DNA from: Planctomycetota bacterium
Lineage (GTDB): Bacteria > Planctomycetota > Phycisphaerae > Phycisphaerales > UBA1924
Assembly: GCA_018242625.1 (NCBI GenBank)
Contig: JAFEBO010000003.1
Coordinates: 1 to 64,000 of the forward strand
DNA length: 64,000 nt
Reading direction: 5' to 3'
In this document: piece by piece, positions 34,865 through 43,796 of the stretch
Position numbering within the stretch: position 1 is the stretch's first letter
Layout: every line of letters starts with the position of its first letter
Position numbers and translations under genes: made by a program
Notes under the pieces: model-generated
What the model saw: the letters and a program-made list of their open reading frames with translations, nothing else
What the model was told of the DNA's origin: nothing
The model's database searches: none

Positions 34865-36325
34865 ATGAAGAAGCAGATGTATTTGGGGCGTGCGGGTGTT
34901 GTTGCACTGGTGCTGGCGGGGATTGCGGGGGCGAGCGAGGCGGCGCCGCAGGCGGAGATGAAGGCGCCGACTCCGGGGGGCGCGCCGGAGGCGGCGGCGA
35001 TCCGGGCGATCGCGGAGGAGGGGTTCATCTACGGGCTGCCGATCGTGATGAACTACGCGGTGATGTATGAGTACTGGATCGACAAGGATTCGGGGCAGTA
35101 CAAGGCGCCGATGAACACGATCTTCAACGAGGCGCGGGTGTTTACGCCGGCGGACACGGCGGTGATCACGCCGAACAGCGACACGCCGTACTCGTTCGGC
35201 TGTTTCGATCTGCGGGCGCAGCCGTGGGTGCTGAGCGTGCCGGCGGTCGAGAAGCAGCGGTATTACTCGGTGCAGTTCACGGACTGGAACACGTTCAACG
35301 TGGGGTATGTGGGCAGCCGCGCGACGGGGAACGATGCGGGCGATTACCTCCTGGTCGGGCCGGACTGGAAGGGTGAGACGCCCAAGGGGATCAAGGGCGT
35401 GATCCACTCGACGACGCAGTTCTGCCTCGCGATTTATCGCACGCAGCTTTTCAATGCGGACGACATGCCGAACGTGAAGAAGGTGCAGGCGGGGTACAAG
35501 GCGCAGCCGCTCAATGAGTTTTTGAAGCAGCCCGCGCCTCCGGCGGCACCGGCGATCAACTTCCCGAAGATCAACAAGGAGATGGCGAAGACCAACTTCT
35601 TTGAGTACGTGGATTTCTGTCTGCAGTTTGCGCCGGCGGGTCCGGAAGAAATTGCGACGCGTGCGAAGCTGGCGAAGATGGGGATCGGGCCGGGGCGCAC
35701 TGTGGACCCGAGCAAGATCACGCCGGCGATCCGCGCGGAGATCGTGGAGGGAATGAAGGCGGGCGAAAAGGCGATCGAGGAGAAGCTGAAGGCCGTCGGG
35801 AAGAACGTGAACGGATGGCAGGTGGCTTCGGCGTTTGGCGATCGGAAGTTTTACAACGGCAACTGGCTGCTGCGTGCCGCGGCGGCGCAGGCGGGGATCT
35901 ACGGGAACAACGCGGAAGAAGCGATGTACCCGATGACCAGGACGCTGGCGACCGGGGAGATGCTGGACGGAAGCAAGCACGACTACGCGTTGACTTTTGC
36001 GGCTGGAGACCTGCCGCCGGTGAACGCGTTCTGGTCGGTGACGATGTATGACGGGAAGACGCAGCTCCTGGTGGCGAATCCGCTGAACCGGTATCTGATC
36101 AATTCGCCGATGCTGCCGGCGATGAAGAAGAATGCGGACGGCTCGCTGACGCTGTACGTGCAGAAGAGTTCGCCGGGCGCGGAGAAGGAATCGAACTGGC
36201 TGCCGGCGCCGGACGGGCCGATCTACCTGGTGATGCGGCTGTATTGGCCGAAGGAGAAGGCGCCGTCGATTCTGCCGCCGGGGGAGGGGAGTTGGAAGCC
36301 GCCGGCGGTGGCGGTGACGAGGTGA
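34865..36325 (+). CDS. DUF1254/DUF1214 domain exported protein, second copy
   Basis: A 486-residue protein from MKKQMYLGRAGVVALVLAG (AGGAG upstream; ATG 34826 is less likely), with signal peptide ending near SEA. It has the same two domains as the gene at 30697: GFIYGLPIVMNYAVMYEYW, NSDTPYSFGCFDLRAQPWVL, then LPPVNAFWSVTMYDGKTQLL, NPLNRYLINSP and SNWLPAPDGPIYLVMRLYW. It lies 111 bases after the sulfatase with no terminator between, so the two may be co-transcribed. Its codons end mainly in G, whereas those of the first copy end mainly in C, in line with their positions on either side of the skew switch. Confidence 0.88.
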   Translation: MKKQMYLGRAGVVALVLAGIAGASEAAPQAEMKAPTPGGAPEAAAIRAIAEEGFIYGLPIVMNYAVMYEYWIDKDSGQYKAPMNTIFNEARVFTPADTAVITPNSDTPYSFGCFDLRAQPWVLSVPAVEKQRYYSVQFTDWNTFNVGYVGSRATGNDAGDYLLVGPDWKGETPKGIKGVIHSTTQFCLAIYRTQLFNADDMPNVKKVQAGYKAQPLNEFLKQPAPPAAPAINFPKINKEMAKTNFFEYVDFCLQFAPAGPEEIATRAKLAKMGIGPGRTVDPSKITPAIRAEIVEGMKAGEKAIEEKLKAVGKNVNGWQVASAFGDRKFYNGNWLLRAAAAQAGIYGNNAEEAMYPMTRTLATGEMLDGSKHDYALTFAAGDLPPVNAFWSVTMYDGKTQLLVANPLNRYLINSPMLPAMKKNADGSLTLYVQKSSPGAEKESNWLPAPDGPIYLVMRLYWPKEKAPSILPPGEGSWKPPAVAVTR

Positions 36326-36358
36326 GGAGGGGGGTGAGGGGATCTTGAAAGACTTTGG

Positions 36359-36396
36359 CTCGCGCATCTTGTAAAGGGTGCGCGAGGTTTTTTTTT
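36359..36396 (+). terminator. Rho-independent terminator
   Basis: CTCGCGCA pairs perfectly with TGCGCGAG over a 12-base loop, followed by G and nine T. Confidence 0.9.
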
Positions 36397-36451
36397 GGGG
36401 GGGGGGGTCGCTTAGTTGGAGGACTTGGTGAGACGAGAGAAGATGCAAAGG

Positions 36452-36485
36452 CACAGGGAACTTGAAGGAACCAAGGGCCGTCCCA
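36452..36485 (+). repeat. Degenerate hairpin repeat, copy 4
   Basis: The loop AAGGAA between CTTG and CCAAG, and the leader GATGCAAAGGCACA, match the repeats at 44393 and 46168; the outer stem is lost. It marks the upstream edge of the low-GC NTPase gene. Confidence 0.45.
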
Positions 36486-36615
36486 CGACGGGTGGAGTGA
36501 TTTCAGGGATCGGGAGCTCTAGAAGGCCAGGGCCACCCGCCGCAATAGCGGCGGTTTCGCAGTTGCACCCGGAGCGATTCCCTAATACACGAAGTGGGTA
36601 TATTCCCCTGAATCA

Positions 36616-39600
36616 ATGACACACTGGCCTATCCAACGTGAATGGAAACTGCGTTTGCCCGACGGCAGCGAAAAGCACGTCGGAACTCAAGACCTAGCTG
36701 CCCAAGAAGTTCTGATTCTCAAGGGACCCGCTGGCATTGGAAAGACGACTGAACTTCGCAGCCTTTTGGAAACGGATAAAGAGTTGGGCCGAGAAATCCG
36801 TTCGTTGCGCATGGCTGCTCATTGCAGCAGCAACGATTCACTTCTTAGTCGGCTAGCGACGCTCATACAGGGCGCGACTTCTACAACGGTCATTTCGCTG
36901 GATGCTTTGGATGAAGCCATCGCATTTCTTCCTGCCGCAGTCCTTCCGTTGGAAGAATTTATACGTGGTCCACTAAAGGAAACAGGCGCAGTGCTACGAA
37001 TTGCTTGTCGTTCTGCGGTGTGGCCGCCTCCGTTAGAAACCGCGATCCGTGATGCATATGGCCTCGGTACACCGAAAGACAACTCCCCATCAGTACCGAC
37101 CGCAGATCTGCAACCTCTTTCAGACAATGACATTCTGGTTGCAGCGGTGGCCGAAGGGCTTGATTCAAACGCATTTGAGAAAGCGATTAAAAAGACAGGA
37201 ACACAAACGCTTGCTCTTCACCCCGTTACGCTCCGCTTACTCGTAAAAGAATTTGGCTCATCGGGCAGCTTGCCGACCTCACGCGCCACGTTGTTTGATA
37301 GTGGCGTCAACCGGCTAATTGAAGAACGAGATGAGCGCCGCGACATCGGTCTGACGGTTGATTCGGCCGCCCTCGTCAAGTCGGCCGCGCACTTGGCTTG
37401 TTTTATGGTGTTGACAGGTCGCGGGACTGTCGACATCGGTGACAATCCAGAGCCCGGAGCACTGACCCGCCATGAACTTGCATCTGCTCCAATACCGATT
37501 TCCGAACCAGAGCTACAGGCTCTAGCGCAGACAGGACTTTTTGACTCAGATGGTGACAGAGCTTTCTCATTCGCCCATCGCCAGTTCGCAGAATTTCTTG
37601 CTGGCCGCCAAATTGGCCAGACGATGCGATCCCACGAAGCAAAGAAATTGCTTTCGACTAAGTTGGGCGCGCCTTCCGGAGTCGCTGGTCCACTTCGCGA
37701 AACGGCAGCCTTTGCGGCACAATTCTCAAAAGATATTGCTGATTGGATTGCGCACACCGACCCCGAGGTTCTTGCCCTTTCGGAAATTGCGGATGATTCC
37801 TTAAAACGGCTTGCGACGCACAAGCTGCTTGACGCCTTTCGCGATCATCGCTTAACCGACTTCCAACTTCATCGCGACGGGTTCAGCCTCATTGGCTTGC
37901 GATACGCGAATGCCGACAAGGACATTCGCCCGATATTGGCAGAACGGGGACCCGGCCTCGAAGACTTATTAGAATGCGCTATCGAGATTGTCGAGCAATG
38001 GGAGCTTACTTCTCTCGCAAGCGATCTCGCAACATTGGTGCTTGACGAGAATGCTCCCGCTGAATCTCGCAAAAGCGCAGGTTACGCACTGGTAAGACTG
38101 GAGCGCACGCACGGAGTAAATGAAGCCCGCAAGCGACTCAAGCCTTTGCTTGAGCGAAAAGGTCGTTCTGCACCACGAGAACTGACGGGTTTGGCCCTTC
38201 AGGCACTATGGCCGGACTACTTGTCCGCTACTGAACTCTTATATGCGTTGCCGCATCGCAATGACCGCTCATATGTCGGAGCACTGGAAGGATTCGTTTA
38301 CAGCCTCGATCAGTCTGGCTTTGATGCTTCTGATTGTCCCCTTGAAGGTCTTAAATGGGCACTTCGTCACGGCAAAACCAGTGACCAGCTTTATTCGGAC
38401 AACCCGCACCAACGCATCGCCAAACGCATCGCACGACGTTCGCTCGCGGCTATTGGCCAACCCAAAGTACTCAATGCACTGGCGGATGTTGTCGTAGCTC
38501 TGGCCCATCGCGGAACTTCGATCTTCGAGCCAGATAGCGACAGCGCGGCAGGCAATGAAATCCCCGACCCAGCAAAGCTCACCGAATCAAGTCGTCGGGC
38601 TCTACTCCTCGCGATCACGTCGAAGGATCTCAAAGACACCGACTTTTGGATGGCGCTCTCGGAAGCACGCGAACTTGTCGCGCTCGATGACTTCCCATGG
38701 CTTATCGATGCCATTACTGACTTAAAACTCCCGCTTCCACAACGAACACGTCTTGCAGATTGTCTTCGGTTTATCGCCTGGGACACCATGCCAGCGTACG
38801 TGGAACTCTGGCTGGAACGACGTGAGATCGAGCCACTGACAACGCGAATCGATGTTCCTCTCTCTTGCCCCCTTGAACCGCCCGAACGCGTGAAAGCCAT
38901 TCGTGAGTCCTACTACCGCCACAAGAACCCCCCAGAGCCGAAGAAACCTAAGAAGCCACTTGGCAGTGCCAAAGAGCTAGTGCTGACGTTGCTCGGGAAA
39001 TCAGAGGCCGAAGACCCCCGATGGTTCATAAAACTCAGTCGAGCGTTAACCATTAAAGAAAGGGAAGATGACGACCACTTTAACCGCGAGTTGACAACGA
39101 CTTCTGGCTGGTTGGCAGCAAGCGATATAGACCAACAACGAATTGTTGACGCAGCGAGTCGTTACTTGGATGTCCCCACAGATAAACCAGAAGAATGCAG
39201 GAAGGAATCGCTCAATTCTATTTTCATGGATGGCTACATCCCGGCGATTCTTCTGCTTCATGACAAAAAGCCATCTTGGCTTGCGAGCCAAACTGATTCG
39301 TGGTGGGCACGATGGGCGTGGTATATCGCCCGCGAGATGCACTTCGATTTGCATGGAGAACGAAACGAACCGAAAGTTCGCCTTTTCTCGTCCCTTGTAG
39401 AAAAGGCTTGGCCCTCGCTCTTGACAGATGTCGTAAAAGTCGTACAACAAAGCGGCGACGACGCAAAGTCTCTATCCACCCGCCTTCTTCGGCAGTTGGA
39501 GGATCAAGCCTGCGCAGGGCTCGACAAAGCGCTGGCAGACGCGATCGACCAAGATTTGGTGCCAAAAGACCGGCTGCGAGAAGTTGCCGAGTTCTTGATC

Positions 39601-40977
39601 TATCGCGAACAAGGCAACTATGGTTTCAAAGGGGTTTCAGAGCGCTTGCTCAATCTTTCTAAGAATCAAGGTGCATCAGTGGATCAGGCTACGCCACTGC
39701 TCGTCGCACTTTTGTCACAATCACTCGCAGAGCGTTGGGAGGAAGTATTCGAGTTTTTAGGAACCTCCGTTGAGCTGGCAAAGAGCGTTCTTTCGTCTTT
39801 CCTTCACAGTAGCCGACTGCGACAACGAATACGGCGAAACGATCAGTCCCAACCGTCGATTCCGGGCGAAATTGGGCCAGAGGGTGTGTTTCACTTAATT
39901 GTGCTTCTCATCCGTTACTTCCCGCCAGAACATGATCCAAAGCATGAGGGCTCCTACTGGAGTGGTCCGCTCGACTCCGTGCGAGAATCTAGAGAGCGCT
40001 TAATCGGTTGGCTTGGCGATCAAAAATCCCACGAAGCAGTAACAGTTTTAAAGAAGCTTGAGCAGCTCTTTGGTGAACGTCATACGTGGCTGCGACGTCC
40101 ACGGTCACGCGCCGAACGTCTGTATCGACTCAACGCCTGGGATCCTTTTCCTCTTGCAACCGTTGCCGAGTTGATGAGCGCTACGCATCGCCAACTCATT
40201 CGTTCATCAGTTGACGCATTGGAGGGAGTAGCCGAAGCCATCGGGCAGCTCCAGACCAAACGACTTCGAGGCGGAAATTCCGTGATGCAAGAGCGTCTTT
40301 GGAACACATGCAAAGGTTCACCGCCGACACCCAAGCCTGAGGAACACGTATCAGACGAGATTCTGGAAGCAATTGAAACGTATTTTGAGCGCTTTGCCAC
40401 CACCGCCGACCGGGAGGTCTCGCTTTACCGGCGCGTTCTTTCCAAGAAAGCGGGCGGACTACCGGGCGACGAAGTCGACATTTTGTTTCGCGTTCCCGCC
40501 AAAGGGACAGTCGTTGGATCGCCCATTTGCATTCCCATTGAGGTCAAGCTTTCCCATAATCCCGAAGCAAGGACCGCGCTGCGAAACCAGCTTTACCAGC
40601 GCTATATGCAGCACGCGAATACCGACTTCGGCGTGTTCGTACTGGTCTATATGAGTTCGCCCGGACGGAAGAAAGGGGTTAAACCGCTCTGGAAGACTCC
40701 CGAGCTTGCCAGACAATTGTTACAGGCTCAGGCAGAAAAAATACTTGAAGAAACGGCCGGAAACACTGCAATTCGTGTTTTGGTATTGGACGCGAGTATT
40801 CCAACGGCTCCGAAAGCCCCTGCCCCAACCGAGAGGGTAAAAAAGCAAGGACGTTCCAAAGTCGCTCGGAAGTCGAGCAAAACTTCCATACCCACCAAAC
40901 GAAAGAAAGTGCAAAGGAATTCAGCACCTCCCAAACGACGCGCCAAACCGGTTCAGACGCGCCGTCTTAACCCCTGA
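36616..40977 (+). CDS. STAND/NACHT-like NTPase with C-terminal PD-(D/E)xK-like nuclease (candidate defence protein)
   Basis: A 1453-residue single-gene protein. Residues 37-45 are a Walker A loop (GPAGIGKTT); LDALDE at 95-100 is the Walker B form with the extra acidic residues usual in STAND/NACHT ATPases. A long helical repeat-like middle (about 300-1200) follows, a plausible sensor. Near the C-terminus GDEVDILF (Asp1288) and PIEVKLS (Glu1309, Lys1311) then RNQLYQRYM give a PD-(D/E)xK nuclease signature. A Lys/Arg-rich tail ends the chain. GC is about 53% in a sampled segment against 63% in the neighbour, so it is probably acquired. Possible promoter words are TTGCAC (36563) and TATATT (36599). 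The order NTPase-sensor-nuclease differs from Avs proteins, which carry the effector first. I cannot match it to a named system. Confidence 0.7.
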   Translation: MTHWPIQREWKLRLPDGSEKHVGTQDLAAQEVLILKGPAGIGKTTELRSLLETDKELGREIRSLRMAAHCSSNDSLLSRLATLIQGATSTTVISLDALDEAIAFLPAAVLPLEEFIRGPLKETGAVLRIACRSAVWPPPLETAIRDAYGLGTPKDNSPSVPTADLQPLSDNDILVAAVAEGLDSNAFEKAIKKTGTQTLALHPVTLRLLVKEFGSSGSLPTSRATLFDSGVNRLIEERDERRDIGLTVDSAALVKSAAHLACFMVLTGRGTVDIGDNPEPGALTRHELASAPIPISEPELQALAQTGLFDSDGDRAFSFAHRQFAEFLAGRQIGQTMRSHEAKKLLSTKLGAPSGVAGPLRETAAFAAQFSKDIADWIAHTDPEVLALSEIADDSLKRLATHKLLDAFRDHRLTDFQLHRDGFSLIGLRYANADKDIRPILAERGPGLEDLLECAIEIVEQWELTSLASDLATLVLDENAPAESRKSAGYALVRLERTHGVNEARKRLKPLLERKGRSAPRELTGLALQALWPDYLSATELLYALPHRNDRSYVGALEGFVYSLDQSGFDASDCPLEGLKWALRHGKTSDQLYSDNPHQRIAKRIARRSLAAIGQPKVLNALADVVVALAHRGTSIFEPDSDSAAGNEIPDPAKLTESSRRALLLAITSKDLKDTDFWMALSEARELVALDDFPWLIDAITDLKLPLPQRTRLADCLRFIAWDTMPAYVELWLERREIEPLTTRIDVPLSCPLEPPERVKAIRESYYRHKNPPEPKKPKKPLGSAKELVLTLLGKSEAEDPRWFIKLSRALTIKEREDDDHFNRELTTTSGWLAASDIDQQRIVDAASRYLDVPTDKPEECRKESLNSIFMDGYIPAILLLHDKKPSWLASQTDSWWARWAWYIAREMHFDLHGERNEPKVRLFSSLVEKAWPSLLTDVVKVVQQSGDDAKSLSTRLLRQLEDQACAGLDKALADAIDQDLVPKDRLREVAEFLIYREQGNYGFKGVSERLLNLSKNQGASVDQATPLLVALLSQSLAERWEEVFEFLGTSVELAKSVLSSFLHSSRLRQRIRRNDQSQPSIPGEIGPEGVFHLIVLLIRYFPPEHDPKHEGSYWSGPLDSVRESRERLIGWLGDQKSHEAVTVLKKLEQLFGERHTWLRRPRSRAERLYRLNAWDPFPLATVAELMSATHRQLIRSSVDALEGVAEAIGQLQTKRLRGGNSVMQERLWNTCKGSPPTPKPEEHVSDEILEAIETYFERFATTADREVSLYRRVLSKKAGGLPGDEVDILFRVPAKGTVVGSPICIPIEVKLSHNPEARTALRNQLYQRYMQHANTDFGVFVLVYMSSPGRKKGVKPLWKTPELARQLLQAQAEKILEETAGNTAIRVLVLDASIPTAPKAPAPTERVKKQGRSKVARKSSKTSIPTKRKKVQRNSAPPKRRAKPVQTRRLNP

Positions 40978-41531
40978 TTGTCGAGCAGGGCGCCGTTGAT
41001 GAATGGTGCGGTGGCGTCGATGATCGGGAGGACTGCGTTTACGAATGAATCGGGGGTGCAGTCGGAGGGCAGGCCGGTCTCGAAGGTGAGGACCATGAGG
41101 GAGCTTGGATCGGCGGGGTCGGGGCGGGCTCGTTTGGTGTGCGCGCCGAACCGTTTTTCCCACTGTTCTTCGGCCGCGATTCGGCGAAGCTCGTTGGTGA
41201 AGAGGGCTTTGAGCTCGAGCATGTCCTTGACGAGCTTCGAGGAGTGAGAGGAGGGGTTGCGCAGTCGCGGGGCCAGTTCGCAGTCGATCCGCCAGTCGCC
41301 GGGGCGGCGGGATTCATAGTGGACTTCGACGCCTTCGAGTTTTTCGGATTCGGCGTCGGTGCAGGGGACGCGCCACTCTTCGCGGCGGACGACCATGAGT
41401 GAGTGGTGATTGTCGGCCTTGCCGTGGGCGGTGATTCGGTGGGCGGGAATGTCGTGTTTGCGGCAGATTTCACTCGCCCGCAGAAGGCGGCAGGCGCTTT
41501 CCATGAAATCGAGTTCGGGGTCGGTGGTCAT
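40953..41531 (-). CDS. Hypothetical protein
   Basis: A 192-residue protein from MTTDPELDFMESACRLLRAS. It is rich in charged residues, with no signal or membrane helix. Recognisable pieces are HRITAHGKADNHHSLMVVRR, ELKALFTNELRRIAAEEQWE and SLMVLTFETGLPSD. I do not recognise the family. Its 3' end overlaps the end of the NTPase gene by 25 bases in the convergent orientation. The 40 bases coding for ATAPFINGALLD recur, out of context, at about 44185 and 50230, where the reading continues to LLDD and a stop; the present C-terminus (NQGLRRRV) may therefore be an extension created when the NTPase gene was inserted. Confidence 0.6.
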   Translation of the reverse strand: MTTDPELDFMESACRLLRASEICRKHDIPAHRITAHGKADNHHSLMVVRREEWRVPCTDAESEKLEGVEVHYESRRPGDWRIDCELAPRLRNPSSHSSKLVKDMLELKALFTNELRRIAAEEQWEKRFGAHTKRARPDPADPSSLMVLTFETGLPSDCTPDSFVNAVLPIIDATAPFINGALLDNQGLRRRV

Positions 41532-41635
41532 GCGGATGCTCCGACGCGGTTGTTGGGGAATTCAGAATATTGGTTTTGAGGGGATTTGGGGCGGCCGCGC
41601 GGGCGATCGCGTGCGGGCGTGGACAGGATTTTCCT
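41532..41635. other. Start of a repeat-filled intergenic stretch
   Basis: No gene is seen from here to 42089; the stretch consists of the composite repeat at 41636-41945 and short flanks. The leader of the 41531 gene is here. Confidence 0.4.
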
Positions 41636-41945
41636 GCACCCCTTCGGGGTGCGGGGATTTTGGGGGCGGCGGTCCGGGGGTGGTGTTCCGGGGGTGGCGC
41701 TCGAGGACTCGCTTCACGCCCCCCCCACCCCCGTTACTCAACGTCAATCCTTTGCGCTGGGAGGCAGGGAAGAGGGAGCAGCCGCGGGCACCGCGCGTGT
41801 GGTGTGGTCGGTGTCGGGGGATGGGATGTGCGGTCGAATTCGAAGTATGGATGGAAGCCCGTTGAAACGGGCTGGAGGGAGCGTTTGGCGTGTGGACCCA
41901 CGCCTGAAGGCGTGGGCTAGGAGCGGGCAAGGCCGCGGGGCGGCC
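41636..41945 (+). repeat. Composite hairpin repeat, copy 1
   Basis: It opens with GCACCCCTTCGGGGTGC (41636-41652), a hairpin closed by the stable TTCG tetraloop. About 130 bases of shared text follow, ending near 41778. Three further hairpins complete it: AGCCCGTTGAAACGGGCT (41856-41873), CCCACGCCTGAAGGCGTGGG (41897-41916) and GGCCGCGGGGCGGCC (41931-41945). The same order and spacing recur at 43797 and 47763. Confidence 0.8.
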
Positions 41946-42089
41946 TGAGGAAGGGCGGGGTGTTGGAGGTGTGGGGTGTTTCGTGATTTGTTGTGGAGGG
42001 TTGTGTTGAGTTGCCGCACTTCTGGCAACGCTTGATGTCACCGCTTGCGCCATGCTTTTGACCACCGAGTACGATCTTGTGGTGACAAA

Positions 42090-42530
42090 GTGAAACGGAA
42101 AATCCGGCCGCTCCAAGCTGGCAAATGGATTCTGGCCATAGGTGCCGGAGCGTTTGCAGCGCTTTGGACGGTCAGCATCTGGTACACGCTCCGTTGGGAA
42201 AGTACCGTCTTTTCTAGTTGCTTCACAGTGAGAGCTGGGCGGTTTGAGTATGAGCATCTTGATTCCGAAAGCGGGGTATTGAATCCTGGTTGGGGAGTGT
42301 GGCGTTCCGCTGCCCCGCTGGAGTGGCGTTACGGAGCTGCCGACCATTTCGCCGCGCTTCCGTTGTGGGTTCTTTGCACGCTGGGCGGAGCCGCGGCGGT
42401 ATCGGCGGCATGGCTTGGCCATCGAGCCCCAGGACGCGGACGCAACGATTCGTGCCGCGCATGCGGCTATGGCCGAAGCGGTCTCTCGGCTGAAAGGCCT
42501 TGCCCCGAATGCGGCGTGCGATCGGGGTAA
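42090..42530 (+). CDS. Membrane protein with C-terminal zinc ribbon
   Basis: About 146 residues from GTG 42090 (TTG 42045 is the other option; neither has a clear ribosome binding site). A membrane helix (WILAIGAGAFAALWTVSIW) is followed by an external loop with aromatic residues (GRFEYEHLDSESG, WGVWRSAAPLEWRYG) and a second helix (FAALPLWVLCTLGGAAAVSAAWL). The tail has CRACGYGRSGL and PCPECG. It shares its architecture with the gene at 5779. The last 150 bases exist as a second, broken copy at 47575-47727. The function is unknown. Confidence 0.6.
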   Translation: MKRKIRPLQAGKWILAIGAGAFAALWTVSIWYTLRWESTVFSSCFTVRAGRFEYEHLDSESGVLNPGWGVWRSAAPLEWRYGAADHFAALPLWVLCTLGGAAAVSAAWLGHRAPGRGRNDSCRACGYGRSGLSAERPCPECGVRSG

Positions 42531-42559
42531 CCCTCATGCGCCGTGGCGGGTCCTGGCGC

Positions 42560-43207
42560 CTATCCCCGCCCTACAAACCGCTCGTGCAACGCGAGCAAAC
42601 TCGCGATGTCGCCACGGTCCGCTTCTTTCACCGCCTCCAAATACTCATCACGAACAGTGCTCACCGTTCCGATCGTCGTCTCCGGCCACTCGATCGGTTC
42701 GGCGCCGTTCAGTTTGAGCCAGATGTTCGCCACCATGCGTGACCAGCGACCATTTCCGTTCGGGAACGGATGTATCTGCACCGCGCGATGATGCAGCCTC
42801 GCCGCCTGTTCCGCCAGCGGCATTCCCGACTTCTTCCATGCCTCAAGATCCGCGATCAGGTTTTGAAGATCGATTTCGATCTGGTGTGGCGGCGAACCAA
42901 TATTGGTCTGTCCCGTCCGAAACTTGCCCGCCCAGGTCCACACTTGGCCGAACATCTGCTCGTGCAGGCGCATCAGCCACGCGACATTAAACGGAGCCGC
43001 GCGCGATGTCGGCCGGGAAGCGAGGTACCTGATGACCGCCTTGCGGATGTTTTCTGCTTCCGCGGCGTTGAGATCGCCCGTCGTGAGAATGCTCTTGATC
43101 CGCAATCCCGAGACATCATCCAGCGGAGTCTGGCCCGGGATTGGCGGATCGAACCTGGGAAGCTCCCTCTTTGTCGCATCAAACTTTTCCGGATCAACAG
43201 CCATCAT
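42560..43207 (-). CDS. Fic domain protein (toxin-like partner of an HTH protein)
   Basis: A 215-residue Fic protein whose start overlaps the stop of the upstream HTH gene (ATGA). The Fic motif is HPFPNGNGRWSR (His146 to Arg157). Position 150, normally Asp or Glu and needed for the metal, is Asn. Fic enzymes transfer AMP or other nucleotide parts to target proteins, using the His as base. The N-terminal part (DLNAAEAENIRKAVIRYL, MFGQVWTWAGKFRTGQTNIG) is the regular Fic fold and resembles the 'mobile mystery protein B' group, which also pairs with an HTH protein. Active or not, the layout is that of a toxin-antitoxin pair. Confidence 0.85.
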   Translation of the reverse strand: MMAVDPEKFDATKRELPRFDPPIPGQTPLDDVSGLRIKSILTTGDLNAAEAENIRKAVIRYLASRPTSRAAPFNVAWLMRLHEQMFGQVWTWAGKFRTGQTNIGSPPHQIEIDLQNLIADLEAWKKSGMPLAEQAARLHHRAVQIHPFPNGNGRWSRMVANIWLKLNGAEPIEWPETTIGTVSTVRDEYLEAVKEADRGDIASLLALHERFVGRG

Positions 43208-43590
43208 GCGGACCACAACCTCCGCCTCGAGCCCGCGAGCAATTCGTGATACGACTTCTCGACAAGCCGGTTGTACGTTTCGCGGTCCACGGCCTGACTC
43301 TCGAGCGCGCTTGTTCCTTGAACGAGCCGCGCGATCTGCTCCGCCTTCAACCGTGCCTGGCGGCGGCAGAGTTCATCGGCATCTAACTCACAAAGATCGA
43401 TGGAGATCCCGAGCGCGTGGGCGATCGCCGCGACGTTGGCGAACGACGCTTCGCCCATCTGTCCCCCGAGAATGCGTTTGACCGTGGGTTCTGAAACACC
43501 GCTCCGCCGCGCGAGCGCGGCCGTGCTGATGCCAAGCGCCTTGCGGCGGCTGGTCAAGCGGTGGGCAGAGATGGAAGTGACGGTCGGCAT
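43204..43590 (-). CDS. XRE-type HTH protein, likely antitoxin/regulator of the Fic gene
   Basis: A 128-residue protein with an N-terminal helix-turn-helix (LTSRRKALGISTAALARRS, then GVSEPTVKRILGG, about residues 12-43) and a conserved post-HTH segment (ANVAAIAHALGISIDL). The C-terminal half is helical and charged (RRQARLKAEQIARLVQGT, NRLVEKSYHELL) and probably binds the partner. It precedes and overlaps the Fic gene by four bases, so the two are translationally coupled. The upstream DNA (43591-43625) is AT-rich and includes TATCAT on the minus strand, a possible -10. Self-repression is likely. Confidence 0.8.
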   Translation of the reverse strand: MPTVTSISAHRLTSRRKALGISTAALARRSGVSEPTVKRILGGQMGEASFANVAAIAHALGISIDLCELDADELCRRQARLKAEQIARLVQGTSALESQAVDRETYNRLVEKSYHELLAGSRRRLWSA

Positions 43591-43796
43591 CGATAATCGC
43601 TCGTTTATGATACGATTTACAAGTCTATTCGGTTCTTTTACGATCCATATTTAGCACCTTTTCACGTGTACGTCCTATAATAACCAGTTGCTGCCGCACG
43701 GCGCGTGACGCTCGAAAGACAATGACGTCGAAGCGGGGCGGCGTGGTCAGCAAAGGCTTTTCGCGGCGCCACCAAGGGGGAGAATGAGGTCTTCTT
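43591..43796. other. Intergenic region upstream of the HTH-Fic pair
   Basis: AT-rich promoter DNA of the HTH gene lies in the first 60 bases. The rest is unremarkable. From 43797 to 44689 the sequence is a series of repeats without a convincing gene. Confidence 0.4.
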
